64,000 nt of DNA, taken from assembly GCA_004352715.1 (NCBI GenBank), contig SCFE01000111.1, forward strand, positions 587,490 through 651,489, given 5' to 3'. Positions 1 through 11,931 of the stretch are shown piece by piece. A model generated the notes under the pieces. It saw nothing but the letters and a program-made list of their open reading frames with translations. It did no database searches and had not been told where the DNA came from. The translations under genes and the position numbers were made by a program. Positions within the stretch are counted from its first letter, which is position 1. Every line of letters starts with the position of its first letter. This DNA is from Hofstenia miamia. Lineage: Eukaryota > Xenacoelomorpha > Acoela.

Positions 1-73
1 CACACCTCTATTTAAAGGAACAGTATTTAATGAACGCAGCGCAATTCAATGAAAATAACAAAATCAATTTTTT

Positions 74-367
74 TCATTTAATGGGGTTTGTCGACTGTTT
101 AGCTGTAGAATTCTTCCATAGATTCACTATCTCGCCTATAAGATCGGGTAACTCGTAGATCTGCAATTGTCCATGTTTGTCCGTACAGCAGTCGCAACTG
201 ACAAAGTGCTCCATGTGACGAAATACTTTGTCTTGAAATTTGCACACCTGTTCTATGTAGTTGTTGGCGCTGCTTAGGATAGGATTTACCCATATCACTT
301 TGTCTGCTTCTCGCCTGGTGTACTTTCTTAGTAGCGGCTTGAAGTCTTCTTCCAAATGCTCATTAGC
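74..367 (-). CDS. Gene Q, last exon, left-arm copy (unknown protein)
   Basis: This is the mirror copy of the exon at 32864-33157. On the minus strand a TTTAG acceptor precedes a phase-0 exon of 97 codons ending in a stop. The peptide is hydrophilic and probably helical, with a basic, charged start (EEDFKPLLRKYTRREADKV), a central segment NNYIEQVCKFQDKVF, a cysteine cluster CDCC and an LPDLIGEIVNLW segment near the end. I do not recognise the family. It joins in frame to the exon at 5559-5356. The codon-like composition and consistent splice phase support a real exon, but its duplicate status follows that of the palindrome. Confidence 0.5.
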   Translation of the reverse strand, partial: ANEHLEEDFKPLLRKYTRREADKVIWVNPILSSANNYIEQVCKFQDKVFRHMEHFVSCDCCTDKHGQLQIYELPDLIGEIVNLWKNSTAKQSTNPIK

Positions 368-2317
368 CTAAATACATAGTTTATTTCAGAGAATTATATC
401 CAATTTGATCTACATAATTTTCTACAATCTTTAATACCATTGTTACATAATATTGATGACATTTATTGTTATTTGTGTTTTGTTTGTAAAGTCGCAAAAT
501 TCTCAGACATCTTGTTTCACTTTATTCTCATTATTCTAAATGAAATATTTTTTCTTTGATTATCTTTTTTGAAATTCTTCCTAAAATATAAATTTTTTAC
601 AAGGTAATTATATATTCAGAAATTTTGAGCTGTGTCTTCACCAAAATGTCAATTCCGATTATCTATGCTTGATTTGGAATTCGTAAATTGCAACAATAGA
701 ATTTAACGTAATTTAGCACATGATTTTTACAATAATAGCTTTTAGATTAAAATTTCATTGCTTTTTAATAGAAAGCAGATGAGAAGCTTGGGTATAGGTT
801 AACCCTAATCCACAAACATGTCACTTGTATGTAATATAAATATTGCAAAACTCAGGCTGTAAACGATGCACTTTTAGCATGCCCATTTTCCAGGGTATCC
901 AAATGGATGCCTCTTTTAGATAATACTTATTTTACGTATTTTATCTGGATTGAAAAATTCGCGACTTTTAAGGAATTTCAAAATGTTCAGAATGAAATTT
1001 GATTCTAAAGAAATCTCAATATAAAAGCCGAAAAGTAAGTTTGACAAACTTTAACTAAAATGATGGTGGCACTAAAACAAAACAAAAATCAATGTCATTG
1101 TAAAGCACATCATTGTATATTTTGATTGAATATTTGTAAATTGTACATCATTGTACATTTGAATTTTTAAAATTTTGAAATTTGCATATTTCACGAATTT
1201 TATTTCTTCCTGGAAGAAATTCTCGAAAAATGTTTTTGTGTAGCATGCTCTAATCGAACGCTTTTAGCTTTATTTTATTTGAACGTAGAAAGTTGAGATG
1301 AGCTACCCAATTCAAAAGTTTATCTTTGTCTTATACTTTTCGCAGAGAGTGCTGAATTTGTGTGTTATAGAGTAGATAGTTTTTTTACACATTTTCTTAA
1401 TGCAGGATGTTAGTTGGTTTGTAATTTAAAAAACAATCTTATTTCTTAATGCGTGAAAAGCATTCCACCTTGCTGATGTGGTTGTTAATTCAAAATGCTT
1501 TTGTTACTGTAATGCATAATTTCTTTAAAATATTAAATTTTTTTCACACGTTCGTTTTGATGTCTACGCAAATTTATCATCCTTCTTTTATTTGTTCTTG
1601 AGGAAAGTAGGCTTTCTGATGCTGCTGTTGTAACGCCCTCGCCTTCGACATTTGCTTTCTCTTTACACGAATTTCGTCATCAACAATTAGCATGCAATAG
1701 ACTAATCTTACAATTTCAGCATTCTAATTGAGTTTGAAGGTTAGACATCTAATTTTAACAATCCATTTCTTCCTAACAATTAGCAAGCGTCATCGACTGA
1801 ATCAACTCAATGTTTTCTTTCATTATTGAAATTATATCTTCTTTTAAATGTTTCTCATCTACTTTTTAACTTTTTCCTCTCATTTTCTACAAATATTTTA
1901 TGCAAGTTTTCATCAATTTTTCAACATTTATTTCTAATTAAATATTTGGCTCTATATAGTGTTAATAAGCCCGTTTTGGCTTTAAATCTGCTTTGAGCTG
2001 AGAATATGACTTGTAGACAATGGTTTTAGAAAAAAGTTTTTTATAAAATAATTTTTACTAATGATTTATCATTTGTCAATGAAGTATTTAATTTTCAGTT
2101 TTGAAGCAATTAATTATTGGCTTATGAATTGTTGACATTTTCTCCTGCCATCTGTAGTGATTTCTTAAAAAGCACTTAAAAATTCTTTGTTAGAGGTGTT
2201 CGAGTAAACTCTTTGAAACATAAGAAGTCTGTTTCCAAAATAATTGCTCACATTTCACTGCTTTCATTTACGATGTCACAGGGATCTCTCATGTTCTTTA
2301 TGAAAACACTTACTTCG
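368..2317. other. Intron sequence of gene Q, nothing recognised
   Basis: About 1.95 kb of AT-rich sequence lies between the last exon of gene Q and the first single-N joint. No open frame of note, transposon termini or RNA gene was seen. The same sequence occurs inverted at about 30914-32863. Confidence 0.6.
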
Positions 2318-2318
2318 N
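2318..2318. other. Single-N assembly joint
   Basis: A one-base N separates ...CTTCG from TTTATTATAG. In the mirrored right-arm joint (30890) the outer side continues 23 bases further and the inner side starts later. This is an unresolved contig join of arbitrary size, and it explains the 12-nt step in the mirror sum. Confidence 0.85.
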
Positions 2319-5300
2319 TTTATTATAGTTGCGTTGCTAGTATATGCGATTTATTAGCTGAATTATTTCACTGATCTGTATCAGCCGTCTTTATAATAAA
2401 GTTAAGAGGTTATCAGGCCAGAAGTTTCCAGTTACTATCTACAGTATAAATGGCGTAGGAATCATGCCTTAGTTTTCTGTAGTAAAATTTTACTGTTTAT
2501 TTTAAATCAACGCGTTTCATTCGGCATAGTGATTGATTAAATATAGTAGCTGTTTTAGATATTATTTGATTTTAACCTCATATAAGCGAGTGGTATGTTG
2601 AAACATTTGTTCGTAATGTTTCATTCACTGCTCATCGCATTTTGTAATTGAAGACTTAAAATGTATTTTTCAATCGATATAAGTTTCGCTTGAGGTAATT
2701 TCGTGATTTATCTTTATCGACGATGATGCAGATTGAGTTTTGTTGGAAACCATAAAAACAAATCTTCCCAATCGCAATAGAAATAGAACGGCAGAAATGC
2801 TTTCATTGTTTCCGAAAAACGTAATTAGTTTTTTTGAATTACTCGTTTTTTCTCTTTTATTCTTTGCCTTTTGATAGTGACTATTGTAATATAACGTTAG
2901 CATCCTTTAAATAATGTTTTACTCACCTATTTCTTGTTTTTATGACCTGAATCGTGTTTCAAGTTTATTGCGGTAGAATGCAGCTAAAAGTAATTGACTT
3001 TTACTGTTTGTTTTAAAAGCATAGTTTACGCCAAATTCAAAGGTAACTTCATTCCACTACTAGAAATTACTGTGCTTGTTTTAGATTTTAGCCTTTACAT
3101 CTTTGAACTAAAAATAGCGTTTCGTTTTCAATTTATTTTGATATTTTTTAAAAACGTTTCAATAGTTATTTTTTGCACACTTTTCAAAATTGTTATTTTA
3201 AGGAATCTAAGCAATTGAATTAGTCGGCAATGCAAAACAAATAGACTCCACCATTCATTTGAATTAAATTTTTAATTCTGGTTTTCATTTAACTTTCACA
3301 CTTTTATCTTACTCAGAGGTGGTTGTAGAAAATCAAATATATTTTTTGATTTATTATATCAATATCTGACTGAAATTAATCGATTGTGGGAGATTTGTCT
3401 TCAACTCTTAGCTAACCACTCAACTATTTACTGGAATTGACACCTTCATTGTTTTTAAAAAATAAATTTTGATAAGATACATATTTAATCAATGTAAAGG
3501 TTTTCTTTAAAAAAGTCATGTTAATGTATTTTTCAGCCTGACCTAGGAATTTAGAATCGAGCATCAGGATATTTGTTTGAATGTTCTAGGGAATCAACTA
3601 TAATTATATTTCAATCTCAACGAGGAATTATATAAATCTCTGACTTCTTAGTAAAAAATGACATTATTTGCTCGTTGTGATACTTGTAAGTTAAAAACAA
3701 GAATCTGTTTCTTATTTGTTTATGTGTGACTATTTCATATTTAATTAATTTTCACAATTGAAGAAAGTAAATTCACTAGTAGACTACAATCATAATTTAA
3801 CTACTTACTAGAAATATCCATATTCCGGTCGATTTAATTGTTTTAAAAAGATAGGAGATGCAGNCTTTATTATAGTTGCGTTGCTAGTATATGCGATTTA
3901 TTAGCTGAATTATTTCACTGATCTGTATCAGCCGTCTTTATAATAAAGTTAAGAGGTTATCAGGCCAGAAGTTTCCAGTTACTATCTACAGTATAAATGG
4001 CGTAGGAATCATGCCTTAGTTTTCTGTAGTAAAATTTTACTGTTTATTTTAAATCAACGCGTTTCATTCGGCATAGTGATTGATTAAATATAGTAGCTGT
4101 TTTAGATATTATTTGATTTTAACCTCATATAAGCGAGTGGTATGTTGGAACATTTGTTCGTAATGTTTCATTCACTGCTCATCGCATTTTGTAATTGAAG
4201 ACTTAAAATGTATTTTTCAATCGATATAAGTTTCGCTTGAGGTAATTTCGTGATTTATCTTTATCGACGATGATGCAGATTGAGTTTTGTTGGAAACCAT
4301 AAAAACAAATCTTCCCAATCGCAATAGAAATAGAACGGCAGAAATGCTTTCATTGTTTCCGAAAAACGTAATTAGTTTTTTTGAATTACTCGTTTTTTCT
4401 CTTTTATTCTTTGCCTTTTGATAGTGACTATTGTAATATAACGTTAGCATCCTTTAAATAATGTTTTACTCACCTATTTCTTGTTTTTATGACCTGAATC
4501 GTGTTTCAAGTTTATTGCGGTAGAATGCAGCTAAAAGTAATTGACTTTTACTGTTTGTTTTAAAAGCATAGTTTACGCCAAATTCAAAGGTAACTTCATT
4601 CCACTACTAGAAATTACTGTGCTTGTTTTAGATTTTAGCCTTTACATCTTTGAACTAAAAATAGCGTTTCGTTTTCAATTTATTTTGATATTTTTTAAAA
4701 ACGTTTCAATAGTTATTTTTTGCACACTTTTCAAAATTGTTATTTTAAGGAATCTAAGCAATTGAATTAGTCGGCAATGCAAAACAAATAGACTCCACCA
4801 TTCATTTGAATTAAATTTTTAATTCTGGTTTTCATTTAACTTTCACACTTTTATCTTACTCAGAGGTGGTTGTAGAAAATCAAATATATTTTTTGATTTA
4901 TTATATCAATATCTGACTGAAATTAATCGATTGTGGGAGATTTGTCTTCAACTCTTAGCTAACCACTCAACTATTTACTGGAATTGACACCTTCATTGTT
5001 TTTAAAAAATAAATTTTGATAAGATACATATTTAATCAATGTAAAGGTTTTCTTTAAAAAAGTCATGTTAATGTATTTTTCAGCCTGACCTAGGAATTTA
5101 GAATCGAGCATCAGGATATTTGTTTGAATGTTCTAGGGAATCAACTATAATTATATTTCAATCTCAACGAGGAATTATATAAATCTCTGACTTCTTAGTA
5201 AAAAATGACATTATTTGCTCGTTGTGATACTTGTAAGTTAAAAACAAGAATCTGTTTCTTATTTGTTTATGTGTGACTATTTCATATTTAATTAATTTTC

Positions 5301-5410
5301 ACAATTGAAGAAAGTAAATTCACTAGTAGACTACAATCATAATTTAACTACTTACTAGAAATATCCATATTCCGGTCGATTTAATTGTTTTAAAAAGATA
5401 GGAGATGCAG
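2319..5410. repeat. Direct duplication of ~1.55 kb, left arm (2319-3863 and 3866-5410)
   Basis: Two copies are offset by 1547 bp and separated by a single N at 3864. They look identical except for at least one base (TGTTGAAAC in the outer copy, TGTTGGAAC in the inner). Each copy contains the same non-coding open frames, and the duplicated block includes the 3' end of gene Q exon 1 and its splice donor. Because the joint is an N, this may be overlapping contig ends or two haplotypes placed in series rather than a true tandem duplication. Confidence 0.85.
3864..3864. other. Single-N joint between the two 1.55-kb copies
   Basis: The N sits between GATGCAG and CTTTATTATAG. The mirrored joint at 29379 has exactly the same flanks. 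Confidence 0.85.
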
Positions 5411-5559
5411 ACGTTGTAGCCGTTCATTGCACACATCTGAGTTCGAATGTCGAATGCTGGCCCTTGCATTTCCAGCACTTTCTGTTGGAAAGCATTGATG
5501 TTTTTGCAGAATATGAACAATCTTGAACTGTGCTCTCTATCTATTTCGTCTTTAGCCAT
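5356..5559 (-). CDS. Gene Q, first coding exon, left-arm copy (unknown protein)
   Basis: Mirror copy of 27684-27887. It opens with ATG in a good eukaryotic start context (AACAATGGC), runs 68 codons and ends at a strong GTAAGT donor in phase 0. The protein begins MAKDEIDREHSS, followed by a helix-like stretch (INAFQQKVLEMQ). The last ~17 residues are hydrophobic and could reflect an exon end chosen too far downstream. I do not recognise a family. Confidence 0.45.
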
Positions 5560-5841
5560 TGTTCTTTGATTTCAAACGCTAAATTAATTGAAATGTTCTG
5601 CTAGTAGCTTTTCGTCTCGTGTGATGGCGCTTTCCAATGCTGCAAATTCATCAGTCTTTCTTGCTTAAATCTAAATTAATGAGCATGTATATATGTATTT
5701 TATATATTTTTCCCCTACTGCTGGAGACTAATTAATCAAAAAAATTAAATTTTTTCTTTTGCTTTTCCTCTTCAATAGTTTAATGAATTTCGTGGCAGGT
5801 TTAAAATAGTAAGTTAGTCATTTTCAATAAAGAATTATTTA

Positions 5842-7167
5842 CAGGGTGAACCTGAATTAACTGAACCTTTTAATATGCTGATAAAAGGAAAATTATGAAC
5901 GCTAGAAAGTTGTTTTATTTAAAAGAACATTTTTATGGTAATATTGTATCCTGGTTTTGAATATAATATCTTTCAAATGATGGCCGCCACGGTGGCCTTT
6001 ACAAAACAGGGCTATTTTCTTCGTTGTTTTCATAACCTTCATTAGTGTTTCTGGCAAGCGTGCAGCTATTTCATGATAAATGCTGTTTTTAAGTTTTTGT
6101 AAATTAGTTGGATTTGTTACATACACTCGTGACTTGAGGTAGCCCCATAAGAAAAAGTCGCATGGGCCAAATCGGGAGAACGAGGAGTTAATGAATGTTA
6201 CCAAATCTTGAAATCAAACGATTTAAAAAGCAATCTCTTAACAATCCCATCGTTTCTCTTGCCGTATGTGTGGTGGCTCCATCCTGTTGAAACCACGCAT
6301 GGTGAACATTTTGTCTCTCAAGTTCTGGAGTAAGAAACTCTCGTATCATCAAGCAGTACCTTTCAACAGTAACTGTTACAGTTGGGTTATCATTTTCAAA
6401 AAAGTAAGGTCCATAGACTCGTAAACCTGATATTCCGCACCACACAGTAACACCAAGAGAATGCAGTGGTCTTTCTTGGATGTCGCGTGGATTTTCAACA
6501 CTACAAATTCTGGAATTATGTCTGTTTACATGATTAGTTAAGTGAAAGTGGACTTCGTTAGAGAAGATGATGTTTTTTATGAAAGTGGCATCCTCGCAGA
6601 AACGAAAAATGGATTCGGAATATTCAAGACGTTGGCGATGATCATTAGACAATAACTGTGGAGTCAATTTAATTTTGTGTTGATTGAGAAATGATTAATT
6701 GAGAAGCGCATTTAATTGTGGAGGCTTTTGGATTATCTGTAATGCTTACAGCAACTCTTTTGATTGCGTATTCAGTTCGAATTGAGTTTTTTCTTCCAGA
6801 TCGTGGTTTGTCATTAACATTTCCGATATTCGTAAATTTTCGATAAAGAGATTTAATTGTTTTTTGAAAGACTGATTCTTATTTCGACATGGATCCTGTA
6901 ATCACGCTGAACTTCTGTTATTGACATCGTCCTTATGTAGGTTTGCAGAATTCTCGTTCTTCTTTTTTGCTGTAGTTATTCATGACGAAAATTTAAGCCT
7001 TGATACTTAAACACAAATTTAGCAGACTGTATAGGACAATGTAACTCTGATACAATATACCATAAAAATGTTCTTCTTTAAAATAAAACAAGTTTCAACT
7101 TCCTAGCGTTCATAATTTTCCTTTTATTAGCATATTAAAAAGGGTTAGTTAATTCAGGTTCACCCTG
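5842..7167 (-). mobile_element. Mariner-type (DD41D, rosa-like) transposon, left-arm copy
   Basis: A 1326-bp element is bounded by inverted repeats starting CAGGGTGAACCTGAATTAAC and flanked on both sides by TA (5840-5841 and 7168-7169), the target duplication of the Tc1/mariner superfamily. The transposase lies on the minus strand and is broken. Spacing between the second catalytic Asp (QQDGATTHTA) and the Asp of PCDFFLW is 41 residues if the intervening frameshift is read through, which matches the DD41D (rosa-type) mariner clade. It is the mirror copy of 26076-27401 and lies upstream of gene Q on the same strand. Confidence 0.9.
5902..6983 (-). pseudogene. Broken mariner transposase, left-arm copy
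   Basis: Two overlapping open pieces (6667-6188 and 6204-5902) plus an upstream helix-turn-helix region in other frames make up a decayed transposase. Visible are a paired-like second helix region (NVNDKPRSGRK), the first catalytic block with Asn in place of Asp (IIFSNEVHFHL), the second block with Asp intact (WFQQDGATTHTA) and the third block (PCDFFLWGYLKS). Frameshifts and stops occur in the DNA-binding half and just before the third block. With the D-to-N change it cannot encode active transposase. Mirror of 26260-27341. Confidence 0.85.
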
Positions 7168-7375
7168 TATTTTGGAATGAATTTACCATTCTATTATTTC
7201 ATTATTTTATTTTTATTTTCCATAACATTTTAAAATTTGCTCACACCCTTGAATTTTTGACGTTAATGCAGATATATAAGTAATTTTATGGTATTATATT
7301 AATATCATTTGGCTTGTTTTTACAAGGAATTTTGAAATACTCTGGTGAATTATATACGTGTATCATATAATCGCA

Positions 7376-7376
7376 N
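7376..7376. other. Single-N joint
   Basis: The N interrupts ATCGCA and TTACAATG. The right-arm equivalent near 25868 reads straight through with no N and no duplication, so this joint is essentially an inserted N. Confidence 0.8.
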
Positions 7377-7384
7377 TTACAATG

Positions 7385-7387
<3 letters not shown>

Positions 7388-7420
<33 letters not shown>
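7388..7420. repeat. (AT)n microsatellite
   Basis: This dinucleotide run is about 14 bp longer than its mirror partner near 25840-25857. With the N at 7376 it accounts for the 15-nt step in the mirror sum. Confidence 0.85.
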
Positions 7421-7424
<4 letters not shown>

Positions 7425-7444
7425 GTTTACGTTTCTGGTTTTAG

Positions 7445-7481
7445 CATACTCCTTTATTTGATGAATCATCTCAAGACAGCG
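7445..7481 (+). CDS. Gene P, penultimate exon, left-arm copy
   Basis: A 37-nt exon lies between a GGTTTTAG acceptor and a GTAAGTATG donor. It reads HTPLFDESSQDS plus one base, which joins in frame to the exon at 7699. Acidic and serine-rich, it looks like part of a disordered tail. Upstream exons were not located. The mirror copy is 25777-25813 on the minus strand. Confidence 0.45.
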
Positions 7482-7698
7482 GTAAGTATGCTCAATGTGT
7501 TCATTTTTAAATACTGAAAGCAATTTTGACTTGCTAATTGAAATCTTCGTGTCTAGTACTGTTCTTTCTTTATTTTCATTTTAAAAATATTTTTAATTTT
7601 TAAATATTTTAAATTTTTTACCACACTGTATTCTCGACAATGCTAATATGTTATGTATTGTTGTTTTGTCAACATTTGTAGATAGTTATTTAATTTAG

Positions 7699-7823
7699 TT
7701 GAAGCTAAGAAACTGAAGTATTCAAAACCCACCTCACAGTACAGTTCACCTTTAATCGCATCTTCCGAAAAGAAGGTTGCTGCCCCACCACCGCCACCTC
7801 GGCCGTCTACAACTATTAAGTAA
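7699..7823 (+). CDS. Gene P, terminal exon, left-arm copy (Pro-rich C-terminus)
   Basis: After a TTTAATTTAG acceptor the frame reads VEAKKLKYSKPTSQYSSP, then a lysine pair and a run of five prolines (AAPPPPPRPSTTIK), and stops at TAA 7821-7823. The split codon from the 37-nt exon keeps the frame. A basic, polyproline tail of this kind is typical of disordered C-termini that bind SH3 or WW domains, but no family is assigned. Gene P and gene Q lie on opposite strands. The mirror copy is 25435-25559. Confidence 0.5.
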
Positions 7824-8468
7824 AACTCTTTATTTTAAAATTTCAGCTATGATTTTTCTCACAAGCAAGGGTTTGAGAAATTCCTTAATACGATATTTTG
7901 GATACAAAAGTTTGGCGTGTTGTAGATGTTGTTGTAATATTGAACTTTTTAGGAATTTTTTTAATTTTTTTGTGATTTCTTGATAAAAATTGCTTAACGC
8001 TTTTAACTCACAACTAATAAAGATATTCAGCATCAGAGAGCATCAGAGTATTGAAAATTGGCTCCTCTTTCCTTTTCGTTTTAAAACTGCTTCCGGTCAC
8101 TGTTCCTCTGAGAATTCACAATCCTGAACGTTGACTGCAGAGAGCATACCTTAATAGGTTTGGGTGATCTGTCTGCATCCAATAAAACAATTTAGATGCA
8201 CTGTTGCTTCCATTTGCTTACGACTTCCTGGTTACTTGAAAATTAGAAATGGAGAAGATTTAAATCTTTTTACAAAATTGGAATTTTCAATAGAAAATAT
8301 GCGATCTTTACAAGAACTTCAGGCACACTAATACTCGTTTACAATACATTTTCAACACGTTCACCAATAGAATATATAATTATATTGTGGACACTATGTA
8401 ATCGTCCAACCGGTTAATTTCGGATACGAGTTGTGTATATTTTATAAACTATCTTGATTATAACCTTG

Positions 8469-8490
8469 ACCTACTAAATATTTAGTAGGT
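8469..8490. repeat. 22-bp perfect palindrome
   Basis: Half-site ACCTACTAAAT is followed immediately by its exact complement. It lies about 30 bp upstream of the MITE at 8522. The same palindrome is in the mirror arm at 24768-24789. Function is unknown. Confidence 0.8.
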
Positions 8491-8521
8491 AATGTTGCAA
8501 CTACGCAGTGCATAGATGATA

Positions 8522-8807
8522 GGTGGAAACGGGTCGGGTCAAGGTGTTTCATCAATCTGCAATTTATAAAAAGTATTTCTCCACTTGCAGATTTTTTGTC
8601 ACACAAAAAACTGTAAAATCAAAATACGAACGGCAAAACTACCTTTCCACATACCATACTTAAAAAGTATTTATTGAAAACTTGCAGTAATTGGGTTCGC
8701 GCAACTTTCTATTTGTTTGTCGACCAGCTATCACATAGGGAAACCGGTTGAAGTCAACCTGTAGGTTTAGTGGGGTCAACAAAAAAGTATTACAGGTCGG
8801 TTCCACC
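8522..8807. mobile_element. MITE-like element with TA flanks, left-arm copy
   Basis: Ends GGTGGAAACGGG and (inverted) GGTGGAACCGAC are each flanked by TA (8520-8521 and 8808-8809). It is about 286 bp with no open frame. TA flanks suggest mobilisation by a Tc1/mariner-type transposase. The terminal repeat is short and imperfect, so family assignment is open. Mirror copy 24451-24736. Confidence 0.5.
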
Positions 8808-8809
8808 TA

Positions 8810-11123
8810 TGGTATATATGCATACTCAATTATTAAATGAACTATAGTAATTATCTAATGCATCTAACGACTAGAGCATAATAAATGTGCTTTTTTAAAA
8901 ATTAACTCTTCGATTTGTTTCATGCATCGATTCCTGTCAGTGGATGATGGATTATTTTATAATTTCAATATTAAATTGTAAATGAATATCTTTTCTCTGA
9001 TGCGATTTTAATTATTTAACGTCTTCCTAATGCTTTTGTTGACTATACCCGTTTAAGTTAAGTTAGTTTACCTGGCATTTGAGATTCGTACTCGTACCTA
9101 GCGGGTTTGCTTTTCCAACCCTATGTACTTATATTTGCTAGGGATCGCTCAACATCAAATTTTTTTATAAGAAACTGAACGTTTTACTAACGTTGTTAGT
9201 AAAAATCCAGAAATATCTTCCATGTTTCTCGAGTTCTATATCTATTTATTATAAAATGACCATTGAAATTCAACGATTGAATAGACCAAAAATTGTTTTG
9301 AATAGTCTATAGTACGAATTTATACGTTAAAAACAATCAATTATATTTTTCCATTTAATTTTTTAAGCTCGTCAATGTTTTTAGAATTCGTTAGTTTATT
9401 TAAGCTTATAAATAAGCATGAGTATCCAAATGTTTCAAATTTCTTTCAACATTATTCATTCAGGATCAAACATACATGATATTGCACACTTGGGATCAAA
9501 GCTGTGCATCCGACTTGGATTGCTAGGCCCTTACCGGAAGCTAACCGCACGACACCGGCTACGTCTGTGATTTTGAAATATAATTCAATTAAAAAATTGA
9601 TGTAAAATGATACTTGAATTCATTTAAGAAATAATTTAAAACGATATCAGCAAATACAGTTGACATCTTCACTAGTTCTCATTAGCGGAGATCGCAGTAT
9701 TTCATTCGTTCTTTACTACGTTTTGTTAGTCAACGTTATAACCTGGATAAGTGTATCAGGTAAGTTATCAATTCACCATTGGACGGAACCAGAGTTGTAA
9801 TGGTCACTGTCTAAGAATAAATACATAAACTGCTAAATTGCACAGGGTGCCCACAGTAATCAACAAGTTATAAAATTTATTGTGTGCAAATTCTGTAATT
9901 GACAAAAATATTATTATTTTAGTTTGAGTAGTGAACGCATGCGTCTGGTACTTGGACGTTCAGTGGTTATCAACCCAATTGCGTATCATTTTCTGATAAC
10001 TATTTTCAATTACTTTTAAATGATATTATCCATAATATGATACAATTATCATTTTTCATCCTTTTACGCACCACATCGCATAATGTTTGCACTTATTGAA
10101 TTATTGGACACGTAGTTTTGATCTAGTGTACTCCGTTTCCAAAATTTAATTCATGTTTTTTGGTTGAGTTGAATTCTTTTCTTTTGTCAATTGCAATCAA
10201 TGAAAATGATTTGAACTTCGTTTCATTTGATTTAAATTTATAATTAGTCTTTGTAAATGTTAAATGTTTTGCTTTAAATTTCAAATATTGTTGAGGAATC
10301 GAGTTTGGGAATTGTTTTAGTTTGTGTTAAATTGATCCCTTTTGGGAAATCGTGATGTTAACAAATGATGTGATTTATTCAAATCAACCTGCCAAAGTCT
10401 GCCGACAGATGTCAGGAGCTAATTTAATGCAGACAAAAGAATGAGAACAGTCAGAGAGAAGATTCCATTAAGTAGAACAATTGAATAATATCTCTGATAA
10501 TATACTCCTTGCACTTTTCATCCGTATATCCTGACATTTTGTTCAATTCTGAATTTTTTAGTTTATTAATGCCAATAAATATCGTTGTTTTTGAAGAAGA
10601 ATTCTCTGGGTAATGGTTGATTTAGGATTTCTTCACTTTGTTTTGCTTTTTTCCTCATTTTGTGCATAGCACTGGAATAATTGATATGATGAGGCCTTTA
10701 TTCAATGTTCAATGTTAAACACTGCTTAAAACACCAACAAGCGAAATTATGTCAATCTTACCCAATGCTAGGCGTTGTTTTATGTCCAAAGAAATATCTT
10801 TTTGCAGTTTTTGTAGCCAAAATATTTATTAAATAATACTTCTAAAGTACTTGCATCATTCGTAACTAATTTTTGCATTGATCATAGGCTTTGTCTTCTA
10901 GCAAAATCAACTTGTTAGAGCTCTCCAATAAAGATTTGAAACTAACTGCATTCAAAAATTAATTACAATAATTGATAGAACATAAAAACATTGACAAATT
11001 CGCATACAAATTAAACTCTTGTGAGTGGTGATATTTTGCTTCGGATCGTGTCAAGGCTTTTATAATTTCAGTCGAGTCAAATCGACTTGGATTTCGAATC
11101 TCGGGTGGCGTCTAACCACATAG
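8810..11123. other. Gene-free AT-rich stretch
   Basis: No supported gene, RNA or transposon terminus was seen. A short stretch near 11080-11105 resembles a tRNA B-box but lacks the rest of a tRNA. The same sequence is present inverted at about 22135-24448. Confidence 0.5.
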
Positions 11124-11930
11124 ACTCATTAAACTCATAAATGCAATCAGACCATTAAATTTTAGAAAGCTAATCCTGTCAGCTTTCAATTGAAGAAAAG
11201 TGTAAACAACGTTACGAACTTCAGAGCTCCACCTGTGATAATGTTGTTTTAATATAGCATTTAATATTTACTAGAACGAAAATTTTAAAGACAATTGAAT
11301 GTTAATGTTGTCCTCTGCAGGGAGAGGATTCCAACGCAATATCTTTAAATTCTACCACTTGGATGTTAGTTACAATCATTCTTTAAGCCATATTGCTCAA
11401 TTATAATAGGCCAGAAAGAAATTTTTGTAGAATCTTCCATCATAAAATTATATATATATATACCTTTCCTTAATTATGCCAGCATGACATATGCTATTCA
11501 ATATCAAATCAATACTCACAATGCCTNACTCATTAAACTCATAAATGCAATCAGACCATTAAATTTTAGAAAGCTAATCCTGTCAGCTTTCAATTGAAGA
11601 AAAGTGTAAACAACGTTACGAACTTCAGAGCTCCACCTGTGATAATGTTGTTTTAATATAGCATTTAATATTTACTAGAACGAAAATTTTAAAGACAATT
11701 GAATGTTAATGTTGTCCTCTGCAGGGAGAGGATTCCAACGCAATATCTTTAAATTCTACCACTTGGATGTTAGTTACAATCATTCTTTAAGCCATATTGC
11801 TCAATTATAATAGGCCAGAAAGAAATTTTTATAGAATCTTCCATCATAAAATTATATATATATATACCTTTCCTTAATTATGCCAGCATGACATATGCTA
11901 TTCAATATCAAATCAATACTCACAATGCCT
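11124..11930. repeat. Direct duplication of ~403 bp around a single N, left arm
   Basis: Copies 11124-11526 and 11528-11930 (offset 404) flank the N at 11527. At least one base differs (TTTTTGTAGAATC against TTTTTATAGAATC). The mirror arm shows the same duplication but with a 441-bp offset and a different N position. Different overlap lengths at the same joint are what unmerged contig ends would produce, not what one genomic tandem duplication would give. Confidence 0.85.
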
Positions 11931-11931
11931 T

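Noticed and set aside
2670-4765. Open frames of 74-77 codons repeated four times across the palindrome (2670, 2994, 4217, 4541 and mirrors)
   Set aside because: They recur because the DNA is duplicated, not through independent conservation. No domain, start context or splice support was seen.
9505-9570. GC-richer stretch near TTACCGGAAGC resembling a promoter or RNA gene
   Set aside because: No stem-loop, tRNA or core-promoter pattern could be supported. Present in both arms only because of the palindrome.
11036-11115. tRNA- or SINE-like B-box (TTTCGAATCTCG)
   Set aside because: No matching A-box, anticodon arm or acceptor stem could be folded by eye. Likely chance.
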